A DNA stretch of 64,000 bases from Paracoccaceae bacterium (GTDB taxonomy: Bacteria; Pseudomonadota; Alphaproteobacteria; Rhodobacterales; Rhodobacteraceae): assembly GCA_030148225.1 (NCBI GenBank), contig JASBTX010000003.1, forward strand, positions 47,804 through 111,803, written 5' to 3'. Positions within the stretch are counted from its first letter, which is position 1; the number at the start of each line of letters is the position of its first letter. Position numbers and translations under genes: made by a program. This document shows, one piece after another, positions 1 through 7,959 of this stretch. Under the pieces are notes generated by a model, which was not told where the DNA came from, did not search any database, and saw only the letters and a program-made list of their open reading frames with translations.

Positions 1-903
1 CATCTCCATGGCCATGCCTTCGGTGGCCAACTGCCCCATCATGCCCATCTGCATGTGATATGGCAGCATGCACATGAACATCCAGGCACCTGGCCGGACG
101 ACTTCGGCGACAAAAGAGACTTCCTGACCGGGCAGCAGAAGCGATTTTTCATAGAGCGCTTCGTGTTCCAGCAGGTTCCAGTCGGCCCGTTTGGCGCGGT
201 AGTTGACAGCCTGCATCGCGGCCATGCTCATGAACATAAACTCGTGCAGGATCTTGCCGTCATTGCGCAGGGTAAACCGGATGCGTTCACCGGCCTTGGC
301 GTCGATTTCGAGATCCGAGAAAGTCCATTCCGACATGGAAAGTGTGACCTCGCGGTCGAAATCGCCCTCGTTCTGGATGATCAGACCGGCCATCCTGCCG
401 GCCATCAGCCGTTCTTCTTCCTCTTCCTCTTCAGCGCCATGTGGATCGGCCTCGGCCTCGGCGGCATGATCGCCGTCTTCTTCGCCGGCCCCTGCATCTT
501 CGGCGTGATCGGCATCACCATCTTCGGCCATCGCCATGGTCTCACCATCGGTATCCATGTTCATCGTGCCGTCTTCGGCCATGTTCATGGTGCCGTCCAT
601 GTTCATGCTTTCGCCGTCGTTCATGTCCATATCCATGTCCATATCCATGTCCATGTTCATGTCCATATTGGCCATGGCGGCGGCGAGTTGTGCCTCATCC
701 TCTTCGGGAACGCCAAAGACCGAATGCTCGACCTCCTCATTTTCCGCGATGTCGCCGGTCGGGAACACGCCCTCGGCCTGCAGAATGGTCACTTCTCCGG
801 TCATCGGTGCCGCCTGATAGGTCGGCGGCTGTTGCCCGACGACGAAATAGGCCGTTCCTCCAAGGAGGATCAGACCGGTTACAAGAAAGAATCTCATTAT
901 CAT
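1..903 (-). CDS. Cupredoxin-domain copper protein with Met-Asp/Asn repeat (3' end off window)
   Basis: The frame is open from ATG at 903 to the window edge, so the C-terminus is missing. Residues 4-22 form a hydrophobic signal or anchor. Residues 77-130 are extremely rich in Met, Asp and Asn, including eight consecutive Met-Asp/Asn dipeptides at about residues 80-95. Residues 127-163 are acidic with several His. From about residue 173 there is a cupredoxin fold with likely type 1 copper ligands: His219 in LHEF, then Cys277, His282 and a following Met in the segment MFMCMLPYHMQMGMMG. The gene starts 14 bases after the oxidase subunit I stop, so it is probably co-transcribed with it. It may deliver electrons or copper to that oxidase; this is inference. 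The fold call is fairly secure, the role is not. Confidence 0.8.
   Translation of the reverse strand, partial: MIMRFFLVTGLILLGGTAYFVVGQQPPTYQAAPMTGEVTILQAEGVFPTGDIAENEEVEHSVFGVPEEDEAQLAAAMANMDMNMDMDMDMDMDMNDGESMNMDGTMNMAEDGTMNMDTDGETMAMAEDGDADHAEDAGAGEEDGDHAAEAEADPHGAEEEEEEERLMAGRMAGLIIQNEGDFDREVTLSMSEWTFSDLEIDAKAGERIRFTLRNDGKILHEFMFMSMAAMQAVNYRAKRADWNLLEHEALYEKSLLLPGQEVSFVAEVVRPGAWMFMCMLPYHMQMGMMGQLATEGMAMEM
619..666 (-). repeat. In-frame hexanucleotide repeat encoding Met-Asp/Asn dipeptides
   Basis: Eight tandem degenerate copies of ATG-GAY/AAC lie inside the cupredoxin gene. Codons alternate GAC, GAT and AAC, so the copies are not identical in DNA although the peptide is nearly perfect. 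Less regular Met-Asn and Met-Ala pairs continue downstream to about 520. Confidence 0.85.
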
Positions 904-917
904 GGTTGTCTCTCCTC

Positions 918-2498
918 TTACTCGGCGGGCGTGGCGGCCGCGCCGGTGTTGCCTTCGTGCTCGATCGCCCAGGGATCACCCGAGAATTCACGACCACGAT
1001 TGGCGCTCAGCATGATGTTGATCACAAAGATGATGAAACCAAGACCAATCAGATAGGCACCACCGGTCAGCGTCAGCTGGGCGGTCGACCATTGTGGCAG
1101 GTCCAGATAATCCACGACCCAGCGCGGGAAGTAGACGTAACCCAGATAGTACATCATCATCACCTTGGTGAAGATACCGATCTGCCAGCACCAGAAATGT
1201 AGGTTGCCCATTGTCTGATTGTACATCCGCCCCGTGAAATACGGATAGAGATAGTACACGCCCGCCATCGCCATATTGGCCATGAAGCCCACGAACATCG
1301 CGTGGAAATGCGCCGGGACGAAATAGGTGTTGTGCACGAAATCGCTGTCTGTCGCGATCTGCGCGTTCACATAGGCCGTCACGCCGCCAAGCATCAGAAA
1401 GAAGATCGAGGCGATGATGAACTTGAACGGCACCGCCCGTTTCGCGGAAACCGGGATGACATCATACCAGAGCGACGCGATCCAGTTGAACACGTGCAGC
1501 GTTGACGGGATGAAGATCATCAGCGTCAGGATCTGCGTGGCGCGCTCAAGTGGGCCGCTGACCGTCTCGGCCGGCTGGAAGTGGTGCGGATAGACGATAA
1601 AGGCCAGTACCGTGAGGATCGAAAAGGCCGTGACCGCGGACCAGTAGCTCCAGATCGGGCGGCCAAGGAACCGGGGCATCAGCGTATAGAGGATCGCGAT
1701 AGCCGGCATCAGCGGCAGGTAAACAGCCGGATGGCCATAGAACCAGAACATGAACATGAAGGTCATCACATCCCCGCCCCGCGCAGGGTCGAACATCGCC
1801 GTAACCTCGAGCCAGTCGGTGAACATGTAGATACCCACCAGGCCCAGAATAGGTGTGGAACCGACAAGCAGGATGCCTTCGGATATCGCACCCCAACCCA
1901 TCAGGGGCAGCTTGCTCCAGCCGGTTTTCTTGGCTGCTGCCCAGCCGTTGCGAAAGAGGACCGCGCCGGCGATGAATTCCGAAATTGCCACCAACGTTAC
2001 CGCCAGATAGCCCATCCAGACCAGTTCACCGCCCACCCTGAGGGACATGGGCGGGTAGAAGGTCCAGGTAAAGTCGGGCCGCGAGATGACCAGCAGCACC
2101 GCAGCGAGGATCAGCGTCCAGTAGCTCCATTGCGCGCCGCGCGCCCAGAGGAGTTCCTCGGTCCCCAGCACCTTGGGTATCATGTAATACATGATCGAGA
2201 TGACCAGCGGGATGACAAAGCCGAAAACCATCAGCATCCCGTGCAGCGTCATCAGCGACATATAGGGCCGCGCATCGAAGAACTGGATATCCGGCACCGC
2301 CAGTTCGGTGCGGAACAGCATCGCCATCAGGCCACCAAGGCCCAGCATGACGACCGAGGTCAGCATGCCCTTGATCGCGATATGGCGATAGTGGTTGGAA
2401 AACAGCAGCGTCGACAGGGTCATCTTGCCGATGACATCCTCGCGCTCCCAGTGGGGCGTGCCGCCCATTCTTACTGCATCATGTGGACTTGCCATCAT
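918..2498 (-). CDS. Heme-copper terminal oxidase, subunit I (divergent or B-type-like)
   Basis: This 526-residue polytopic protein has the heme-copper oxidase core. A low-spin heme His lies in TLHGMLM. CuB His and the cross-link Tyr lie in WFYGHPAVY, the paired CuB His in YPHHF, and the last heme ligands in VPAHFHAMF. Retention of His-Pro-x-Val-Tyr suggests an oxygen-reducing site. The Glu of the A-type GHPEVY motif is Ala here, and the A-type Lys segment (TGIK) reads STLH, so canonical D and K proton channels are absent. That resembles B-family (ba3-like) enzymes, although a CuA-type NO reductase relative cannot be excluded. It follows the CuA subunit gene by 31 bases. The start at 2498 has a GGGAG site; the codon at 2495 is also an ATG. 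Confidence 0.9.
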   Translation of the reverse strand: MMASPHDAVRMGGTPHWEREDVIGKMTLSTLLFSNHYRHIAIKGMLTSVVMLGLGGLMAMLFRTELAVPDIQFFDARPYMSLMTLHGMLMVFGFVIPLVISIMYYMIPKVLGTEELLWARGAQWSYWTLILAAVLLVISRPDFTWTFYPPMSLRVGGELVWMGYLAVTLVAISEFIAGAVLFRNGWAAAKKTGWSKLPLMGWGAISEGILLVGSTPILGLVGIYMFTDWLEVTAMFDPARGGDVMTFMFMFWFYGHPAVYLPLMPAIAILYTLMPRFLGRPIWSYWSAVTAFSILTVLAFIVYPHHFQPAETVSGPLERATQILTLMIFIPSTLHVFNWIASLWYDVIPVSAKRAVPFKFIIASIFFLMLGGVTAYVNAQIATDSDFVHNTYFVPAHFHAMFVGFMANMAMAGVYYLYPYFTGRMYNQTMGNLHFWCWQIGIFTKVMMMYYLGYVYFPRWVVDYLDLPQWSTAQLTLTGGAYLIGLGFIIFVINIMLSANRGREFSGDPWAIEHEGNTGAAATPAE

Positions 2499-2529
2499 GC
2501 ATCTCCCTTAATTCTTGTGCTTGGGGCGC

Positions 2530-3126
2530 TCATGCCTCGGCCCCTTCCACGACCAGCCACGCCTTCATCTGTGCATGGCCGACGCCGCAATAATTCAGAC
2601 ATTGGATCAGGTATTTGCCGGGTTTTTCCGGCGCCCGGATCCAGAGCGCGCGCTCGCGGCCCGGCTCGAACTCGGCCGTGATCCCGGCAACAGGAATGTT
2701 GAACCCGTGGATCACGTCATTGGCAAAGATGCGGAACAGCACCTTTTCGCCGGGCTTGACCACGGCAGCGTTGCGGCTGATCGCGTCTTCGTCGTTGAAA
2801 AAGGCAAAGCCCCACTGAAAGGCGAGAACGCGTATCTCGCGGTCGAATGCGCCTTCGGTTTCGGCGGAAGTGGTTTCCAGTACCTCACCTTCGGCATTTG
2901 CCAGCGGTTCCTGATAGGCGGTGAAGATCTCGGTACTGCGTTTGTCGCCATACCAGACCAGAACAATCAGAAGCCCGACAAATACGAACTCCATCGAATA
3001 GGGCAGTTTCCAACGTGCCGGCAGGAAGAGCGCGGCAAAGAGCGCGGCAATCCCAAGCCCGAGGACGAAGAAAACCAATATCATCATAGTTGCCTGATAT
3101 CCGCTCAGGCCGAGTGCGGTTTCCAT
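2530..3126 (-). CDS. Cytochrome c oxidase subunit II (CuA domain)
   Basis: The 198-residue product has two N-terminal membrane helices (about residues 12-36 and 44-60) and a periplasmic cupredoxin domain. All CuA ligands are visible: His140 in DVIHGF, then Cys176, Cys180, His184 and Met187 in CLNYCGVGHAQM. It accepts electrons from a soluble donor and passes them to subunit I. I chose the ATG at 3126 because a GGGAGG site precedes it by about nine bases; the longer upstream reading has neither a signal nor homologous sequence. It is short and has no fused cytochrome c domain. The next gene downstream is subunit I. Confidence 0.9.
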   Translation of the reverse strand: METALGLSGYQATMMILVFFVLGLGIAALFAALFLPARWKLPYSMEFVFVGLLIVLVWYGDKRSTEIFTAYQEPLANAEGEVLETTSAETEGAFDREIRVLAFQWGFAFFNDEDAISRNAAVVKPGEKVLFRIFANDVIHGFNIPVAGITAEFEPGRERALWIRAPEKPGKYLIQCLNYCGVGHAQMKAWLVVEGAEA

Positions 3127-3204
3127 GACAGAATAACCTCCCGATAATTGAAACTCATGGACGCAAACCCGCCGCAACGCGCAGACGGGCAGGAAAACGG
3201 AGTA

Positions 3205-3612
3205 TCAGAGGATCGGAGGCCGGAAGTGGAACGTGGATATCTGTGCCGGATGCAGCGGTGCCTCGGTCACGCTGACGGCAACCGTGTAGGACACGGCACG
3301 TTCGCAGACGGGAACATCGCTGATCAGGACCGTCGGTGCACAATGGCCAACCGACGACATCATGTTGCAGCCGAACATCATCGGACAGAATTGCCCCATG
3401 CCGCCCATATCCGAACCGGACATGCCACCGGTCTCCATCATCATGGCATCGCCGGTCTGTTCGGTGATGGCAGTGTTGCGATACTGGGACTGCATGGCGC
3501 TCATCCCCGCCACGGCCACAGCCGGGATGCTTGCGATCACGATCACAAGCAGCGTTGCAATCAGCAAACCGGTAACAATCCGGTTTTGATGATGTGCGAC
3601 CCTTTGGCTCAT
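3205..3612 (-). CDS. Small Met/Cys-rich membrane-anchored protein, possible copper binder
   Basis: This 135-residue protein has one hydrophobic segment at about residues 12-36 and then a Met- and Cys-rich stretch: MMMETGGMSGSDMGGMG followed by FCPMMFGC, a Cys in GHC and another in VPVC. I do not recognise the family. Sulfur-rich clusters of this kind often bind Cu(I), and the gene lies 78 bases upstream of a CuA oxidase subunit on the same strand, so copper handling or oxidase assembly is a reasonable inference. No strong ribosome site precedes the ATG, so the start is uncertain. Confidence 0.6.
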   Translation of the reverse strand: MSQRVAHHQNRIVTGLLIATLLVIVIASIPAVAVAGMSAMQSQYRNTAITEQTGDAMMMETGGMSGSDMGGMGQFCPMMFGCNMMSSVGHCAPTVLISDVPVCERAVSYTVAVSVTEAPLHPAQISTFHFRPPIL

Positions 3613-3932
3613 GCAGGCAGGTTAGCACTCAGATTTTTCGGCGTCCAGAAACTTATAATCGATATAAATACAGCATAAGCATATTGTTTTATGGTTTAAA
3701 TACAATGTTATACAAAGAGATGTCATACCAGATGATCTTCGCTGAATTTAGGTCAATACTATTGTCTAGTTGAGTCGCTGACGCCGCTGATCCCGGATCG
3801 TGATGCCAACGTAAGCATCCTGACGACACCACAGCGCCTACTGGTTTGAAGCCCATGATCCATGGGCAAAGCCTTGACCCGTTTCATCCCGGTCACCTAC
3901 CAATGATGGCGCGAAGCGGGGGAATGCAAAAA
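3613..3932. other. AT-rich divergent intergenic region
   Basis: About 320 bases separate the Met-rich gene from the plus-strand dehydrogenase. The part from 3640 to 3780 is much more AT-rich than its surroundings and probably carries promoters for both directions. I see no perfect FNR box, no RNA gene and no convincing ORF. Confidence 0.5.
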
Positions 3933-4796
3933 ATGACGGATACGGCAGTTATCGGCCTTGGCGCCATGGGTACAGCACTTGCGCGGGCGCTTCTTGATGC
4001 GGGTTTCACGACGACGGTGTGGAACCGGACCCCGGGAAAAGCCGGGGGCCTTGTCGATGCGGGGGCAAAGCAGGCGGCGTCATTCGGGGAAGCTCTGGCC
4101 GCCAGCAAAAAGATCATATTTTGTCTGCCCGGCTATGATGCGACAGCGGCACTTTTCGCCGGTGAAGAGACACAGAAAAATCTGGCAGGCAGAACCATCA
4201 TCCAGCTGAGTACCGCCTCGCCGCTTGAGGCGGCGAACGCCGCGCAGTGGTTTGACGGGTTGCAGGCATCGTTCCTCGCCGGTGCAATATTGTGCTGGCC
4301 AACCCATATCGGAACGGATGAAGGACGTATCGTCGTGGCCGGTTCGCAGGCGGCCTATGATGACTGCCATGGCGAACTGGCGGCGATGGCTGGCGGGCTG
4401 CGGTACCTGGGCACGAATATCAGGGCCCCTTCGACCGTTGATCTGGCATTCCTGTCCCGGACGCTCGGGATCGTATTCGGATCGATTCACGGCGCATTGG
4501 TATGCGAGGTCGAGGGCGTGCCGGTATCGGAGTTCACGGCAATTCTTCCGCCCGGTGACCGCGCTGTCCCCCTGACCGAGACCATAAATGCCGGCTCGTT
4601 TGATGATATCAGCGATGCGGGCGCGTCGGTTGATATTGCCTGGGCGGCTGTGCGGCAACTGGCAGAGCAGGCCCGAGATGCCGGGATCAACAGCGATCTG
4701 CCGGACCTCATGAGCAGTTGGGTCAGGAAAGCACAGGCAGCGGGCTTTGGCGCAGAGGAAACCGCCGCGGTGATCAAGGTGCTGCGCAAGGGTTAG
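3933..4796 (+). CDS. NAD(P)-dependent oxidoreductase, beta-hydroxyacid dehydrogenase/imine reductase-like
   Basis: The N-terminal Rossmann motif is AVIGLGAMGTALARALLDAG, followed by VWNRTPGKA, which suits NADPH binding through Arg. The middle stretch LSTASPLEA resembles the 3-hydroxyisobutyrate dehydrogenase family. The helical C-terminal half is closer to reductive aminase/imine reductase-like members than to classic 3-hydroxyisobutyrate dehydrogenase, and I do not see the usual catalytic Lys clearly. The start at 3933 has a GGGGGA site nine bases upstream; the ATGs at 3846 and 3924 are less well placed. Length 287 aa is normal for the family. Substrate unknown. Confidence 0.8.
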   Translation: MTDTAVIGLGAMGTALARALLDAGFTTTVWNRTPGKAGGLVDAGAKQAASFGEALAASKKIIFCLPGYDATAALFAGEETQKNLAGRTIIQLSTASPLEAANAAQWFDGLQASFLAGAILCWPTHIGTDEGRIVVAGSQAAYDDCHGELAAMAGGLRYLGTNIRAPSTVDLAFLSRTLGIVFGSIHGALVCEVEGVPVSEFTAILPPGDRAVPLTETINAGSFDDISDAGASVDIAWAAVRQLAEQARDAGINSDLPDLMSSWVRKAQAAGFGAEETAAVIKVLRKG

Positions 4797-5024
4797 CCAA
4801 CCGCAAAGGCGGCTGAGACCACAGGTCTGTCGGGCACGCCTGATCCCGACCGGTCTATACCGCCCCCCAACCCCGGCCATTGCGACCTCACGTTCCCGTC
4901 ACGCCGACGTCACGGCGTTGTAACCCGGCTTGAGCCCTTCGTGACACCCCGGCTGGCGGTGGCGGCGTTAGCATTGCGGCGGCGGTTCGGGGCTGTCCCG
5001 AACCGGGAAGAGGGGAAGAGTGAA

Positions 5025-5885
5025 ATGTCCTTTGATCAACTGAAACACGGTGTGGCGCTTGCGGCGGTCGCGGCAGCGCTGACAACAACGGCTGCTCTGG
5101 CCGAACAAAGCGGCGACTGGGCGGGGCCGGGTGCCATGGCCGCGAGTGCGGATGGCCAGGCGATCTGGCAGTTCCCGGACAAGCGCGCACTGGACCCGGC
5201 GCTGTTCGGCACGCCGGAAATGCCGCTGAATGTCGAGCTGCTGCCGCTTGAAAACCGGGCGACCACCGACGATGGCAGCGCCTATACCACGATCAAGAAC
5301 CCGGCGATGTTTTCCAACAAGATCGCGATGACCGAGGGCACATTTGCCATGCAGGTCCGCGATCTGACGGCCAAGGACGGGCCGGGTTCGCGCGACGAGA
5401 TCGCGATGGAGGCAGAATTCGCGGCGCCCGACGGGCGCATGATCCGCGTGGTGATGAACAAGGTCATCCCCAAAGGGCCGGATCATCCGTTCTTTGGCGG
5501 CGTGGGCACGAATGTGCTGATGCATGGCGGCACCGGGATCGGCACACCGCTGGTGGCCGAGGAATTCAGCTATATCACTGCCTGGGGGATCGGGGACATG
5601 TATGTTGACGGTGAATTGGTCGATCAGGGCCGGGTCGTGCATATCATGGTCTCCGAGCGTACGCGCGACGATGATTTCAAGGTGGGCTTTGGCGTGGCCA
5701 AGCCGGATGAACTGGAAATCCACCTCGCCATGCCGCCGCTCAAAGCCTCGCCCGATGGCCCCAAACCCAGCCCGGTTCCCACGGGCGTGATGCTGCCCAA
5801 CGGCAAGGAACAGCCTTTTATCCACGTCAATTTCTACGGAAACGCCGAGGTACGCGGCAATCGCTTTGTCGCAGCTGACAGCTAG
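5025..5885 (+). CDS. Secreted periplasmic protein of unknown function
   Basis: The 286-residue product starts at an ATG preceded by AGGGGAAGAG. Residues 1-30 form a Sec signal peptide ending near ALAEQ. The mature part is soluble and acidic, with no cysteines or metal motifs that I can assign, and a beta-rich look. It has a distinctive HGGTGIGTPLVAEE segment. I do not recognise the family. The next gene downstream encodes a CcdA/DsbD-like membrane protein, but 128 bases and a hairpin separate them, so co-transcription is unclear. Confidence 0.7.
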   Translation: MSFDQLKHGVALAAVAAALTTTAALAEQSGDWAGPGAMAASADGQAIWQFPDKRALDPALFGTPEMPLNVELLPLENRATTDDGSAYTTIKNPAMFSNKIAMTEGTFAMQVRDLTAKDGPGSRDEIAMEAEFAAPDGRMIRVVMNKVIPKGPDHPFFGGVGTNVLMHGGTGIGTPLVAEEFSYITAWGIGDMYVDGELVDQGRVVHIMVSERTRDDDFKVGFGVAKPDELEIHLAMPPLKASPDGPKPSPVPTGVMLPNGKEQPFIHVNFYGNAEVRGNRFVAADS

Positions 5886-5908
5886 AACCCAGGCGCAGTC
5901 ATAATCAG

Positions 5909-5936
5909 GCGTAGCCCCGTACCCCCGGGGTTGCGT
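5909..5936 (+). terminator. Possible terminator hairpin after the periplasmic gene
   Basis: An 11-bp stem including three G-U pairs (5909-5919 with 5926-5936, six-base loop) starts 24 bases after the stop at 5885. No U-run follows, so it could be an RNA-stability element rather than an intrinsic terminator. Confidence 0.3.
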
Positions 5937-6013
5937 CTGACAAGAACGAACCGGTCGGCACCGCCCGGCACCTCTCGGAAAGGGCTTGAGCTTCCAGTGG
6001 GGGAAGCCTCAGC

Positions 6014-6706
6014 ATGGTCCCGACCGATGAGGGAGCGGTTTTCGTGGGTGAGATGTCCTTGCTGCTGGCGCTGGGTCTCGGGCTTTTGGGGTTTGTCGAG
6101 CCCTGCACGATAGGGGCGCATATGCTGTTTCTGTCGGCGCAAAAGTCGCGCGCAATGGCGGCGCGGCTCAGGGCCGTCGTGATCTTCATTCTGGCACGCG
6201 TCGTGGTAATGGCGGGGTTTGGCGGGCTGATCGTGGTGCTGGGCCAGCGCCTGATCGGGCTTCAGACCGGCGCATGGCTGGGTTTCGGCCTGCTTTATCT
6301 GGCCATTGGCATCTTCATTTATCTGGGTGCGGACGGGGTTTTGCGCCAGCGTATCGCTCTGGCGCCCGCGCGCTGGAAAGGCGCAGAATCGCCACTGATC
6401 CAGGGGCTGGGTTTCGGGCTGAATATTCCGGCCTGCGCGGCGCCCATCCTTTTTGCCCTGATCGGGTCGGCAACGCTGGGGGGCACGGTCGCCACCGGCT
6501 TTCTGATGATGGCGATATTCGCGCTGGCCCTGTCACTGCCGCTGGTCCCGCTGTCGGTGATGCCGGGTCTGGCGCGACCGCTGGACCGGCTGGGCGACTG
6601 GCTGCGCCCGCGCCGCCGGTTTCTGGGGCTGATATTCCTGTTGCTGGGCGTCTGGTCGGTCTATTTCGGACTGTTTGTCGATCCGGCTGACTGGAGTAGC
6701 CTGTGA
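6014..6706 (+). CDS. CcdA/DsbD-like transmembrane protein
   Basis: About six membrane helices are visible over 230 residues. Two conserved Cys-bearing elements typical of the CcdA/DsbD transmembrane family are present: FVEPCTIGAH near the N-terminus and NIPACAAPI in the second half. These move reducing equivalents across the inner membrane, for cytochrome c maturation or periplasmic thiol repair. The annotated ATG at 6014 has no good ribosome site. GTG at 6044 has GAGGGAG upstream, and ATG at 6053 begins directly at the first helix, so the true start is probably one of those. The stop overlaps the following MFS gene by four bases. The partner protein is unknown. Confidence 0.75.
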   Translation: MVPTDEGAVFVGEMSLLLALGLGLLGFVEPCTIGAHMLFLSAQKSRAMAARLRAVVIFILARVVVMAGFGGLIVVLGQRLIGLQTGAWLGFGLLYLAIGIFIYLGADGVLRQRIALAPARWKGAESPLIQGLGFGLNIPACAAPILFALIGSATLGGTVATGFLMMAIFALALSLPLVPLSVMPGLARPLDRLGDWLRPRRRFLGLIFLLLGVWSVYFGLFVDPADWSSL

Positions 6707-7938
6707 CGCCCCGCCGCCGTTTCTGGCATGTTGCCGGTGCGGGCACGGTGTTTCAGGCCGGTTCGGCGGCGGTCGACAGCGCAACGGTGATGTCGGCGCT
6801 TGTCTTTCAACTGACCGGCAGCGCGCTTGCGGTCGGGGCGGTGCCCGCGATTTTACGGTTTGGTTGGCTTTTGCCGCAGATATTCGTGGGCTATCTGGCC
6901 GGCAAGGGCGGCTCTTCGATGCCTTATTATGTCATCGGGGCCTTTGGCAGGACCGGCGCGATGGCACTGCTTTGCCTGTTGCTCTGGCTGGGCGGCATAT
7001 CCGGCTGGCAACCCGGTGTCATCGGCGCGCTGACACTGGGCCTCTGGGCGGTTTATGCCGGGCTCAGCGGCATTGTCGGGGTGCCTTATAATGATATCGT
7101 CGCCCGGTCGGTGCCCTCGGGGCAGCGCAGCCGGCTCTTGTCGATCCGCTTTCTGGGCGGCGGATTGTTGGCCCTGATTGTTGCGATCCTGGCCGACCAG
7201 ATGATTGCGCGCTTTGCATTTCCACTCTCATATGCCGCGATCACGGGCGTTGCGGCAGTTCTGATGCTGATCTCGTCCCTGCTCTTTGTGATGATGGGCG
7301 AGCCGTCTGCGCCCCCTGCCCGCCGGGCTGCCGGCCGCTTTGGTGACTATCTGAAAGAGGGGCGTGTCACCTTTCGCGACGATCCCGCATTTCGCCGCTT
7401 TGTTCAGGCGCAATGGTGCGGCGGTGCCGTTTTGATGGCGGCACCGTTTTACATTCTGGCCGCCGACCGGCTGGGATTGACGCTGGAGGATGTCGCGCTT
7501 TTGCTTGGGGTGCAGACGCTGGGTGCGCTGGTGCTGAACCCGCTTTGGGGCTGGTGGGGGGATCGGCGGGGCAAAAAAAGCCTGATGCGCGCCATTGCCC
7601 TGGCGCGGATCCTGCCGCCCCTTGTCATTCTGGCGCTGATCTGGCTGTCACCACCGCCCGGGATCAGCAAATTGCTCCTCTTCCTGACGTTTTTCGGGCT
7701 GGGGGCGCTGGCCAACGGGCTGACAATCGCGGTGATCGGGTTGCTGATGGAAATATCGCCCGATGACCGCCGCCCGGCCTATAGCGGCTATTTCAACGCG
7801 CTGACCGCACCGGCCTTTTTGCTGCCACTGGCAGGGGGCGCATTGGCGGGGCTGGTCGGGCTGTGGCTCGTCTTTCTGCTGGCGGCACTTGCCGCCACGG
7901 CGCAGGTTTTTCTGCTGGGCCGGATAGGGCGGCGCTGA
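6703..7938 (+). CDS. MFS transporter
   Basis: The 411-residue product is hydrophobic throughout, with about twelve predicted helices. A cytoplasmic central loop lies near residues 200-235, followed by the half-repeat motif WGWWGDRRGKKSLMR, which matches the MFS loop 2-3 signature Gx(3)DRxGRR in the second half. It starts at a GTG that overlaps the preceding stop by four bases, implying translational coupling with the CcdA/DsbD-like gene. The substrate cannot be read from the sequence. Confidence 0.85.
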   Translation: MTPRRRFWHVAGAGTVFQAGSAAVDSATVMSALVFQLTGSALAVGAVPAILRFGWLLPQIFVGYLAGKGGSSMPYYVIGAFGRTGAMALLCLLLWLGGISGWQPGVIGALTLGLWAVYAGLSGIVGVPYNDIVARSVPSGQRSRLLSIRFLGGGLLALIVAILADQMIARFAFPLSYAAITGVAAVLMLISSLLFVMMGEPSAPPARRAAGRFGDYLKEGRVTFRDDPAFRRFVQAQWCGGAVLMAAPFYILAADRLGLTLEDVALLLGVQTLGALVLNPLWGWWGDRRGKKSLMRAIALARILPPLVILALIWLSPPPGISKLLLFLTFFGLGALANGLTIAVIGLLMEISPDDRRPAYSGYFNALTAPAFLLPLAGGALAGLVGLWLVFLLAALAATAQVFLLGRIGRR

Positions 7939-7959
7939 CGGGCGCTGACCGCGCGAAAT

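Noticed and set aside
55..1056. Long plus-strand open frame rich in His and Val
   Set aside because: It is the reverse-strand shadow of the Met-Asp repeat cupredoxin and the oxidase 3' end. The minus-strand reading has signal peptide, copper ligands and operon context.
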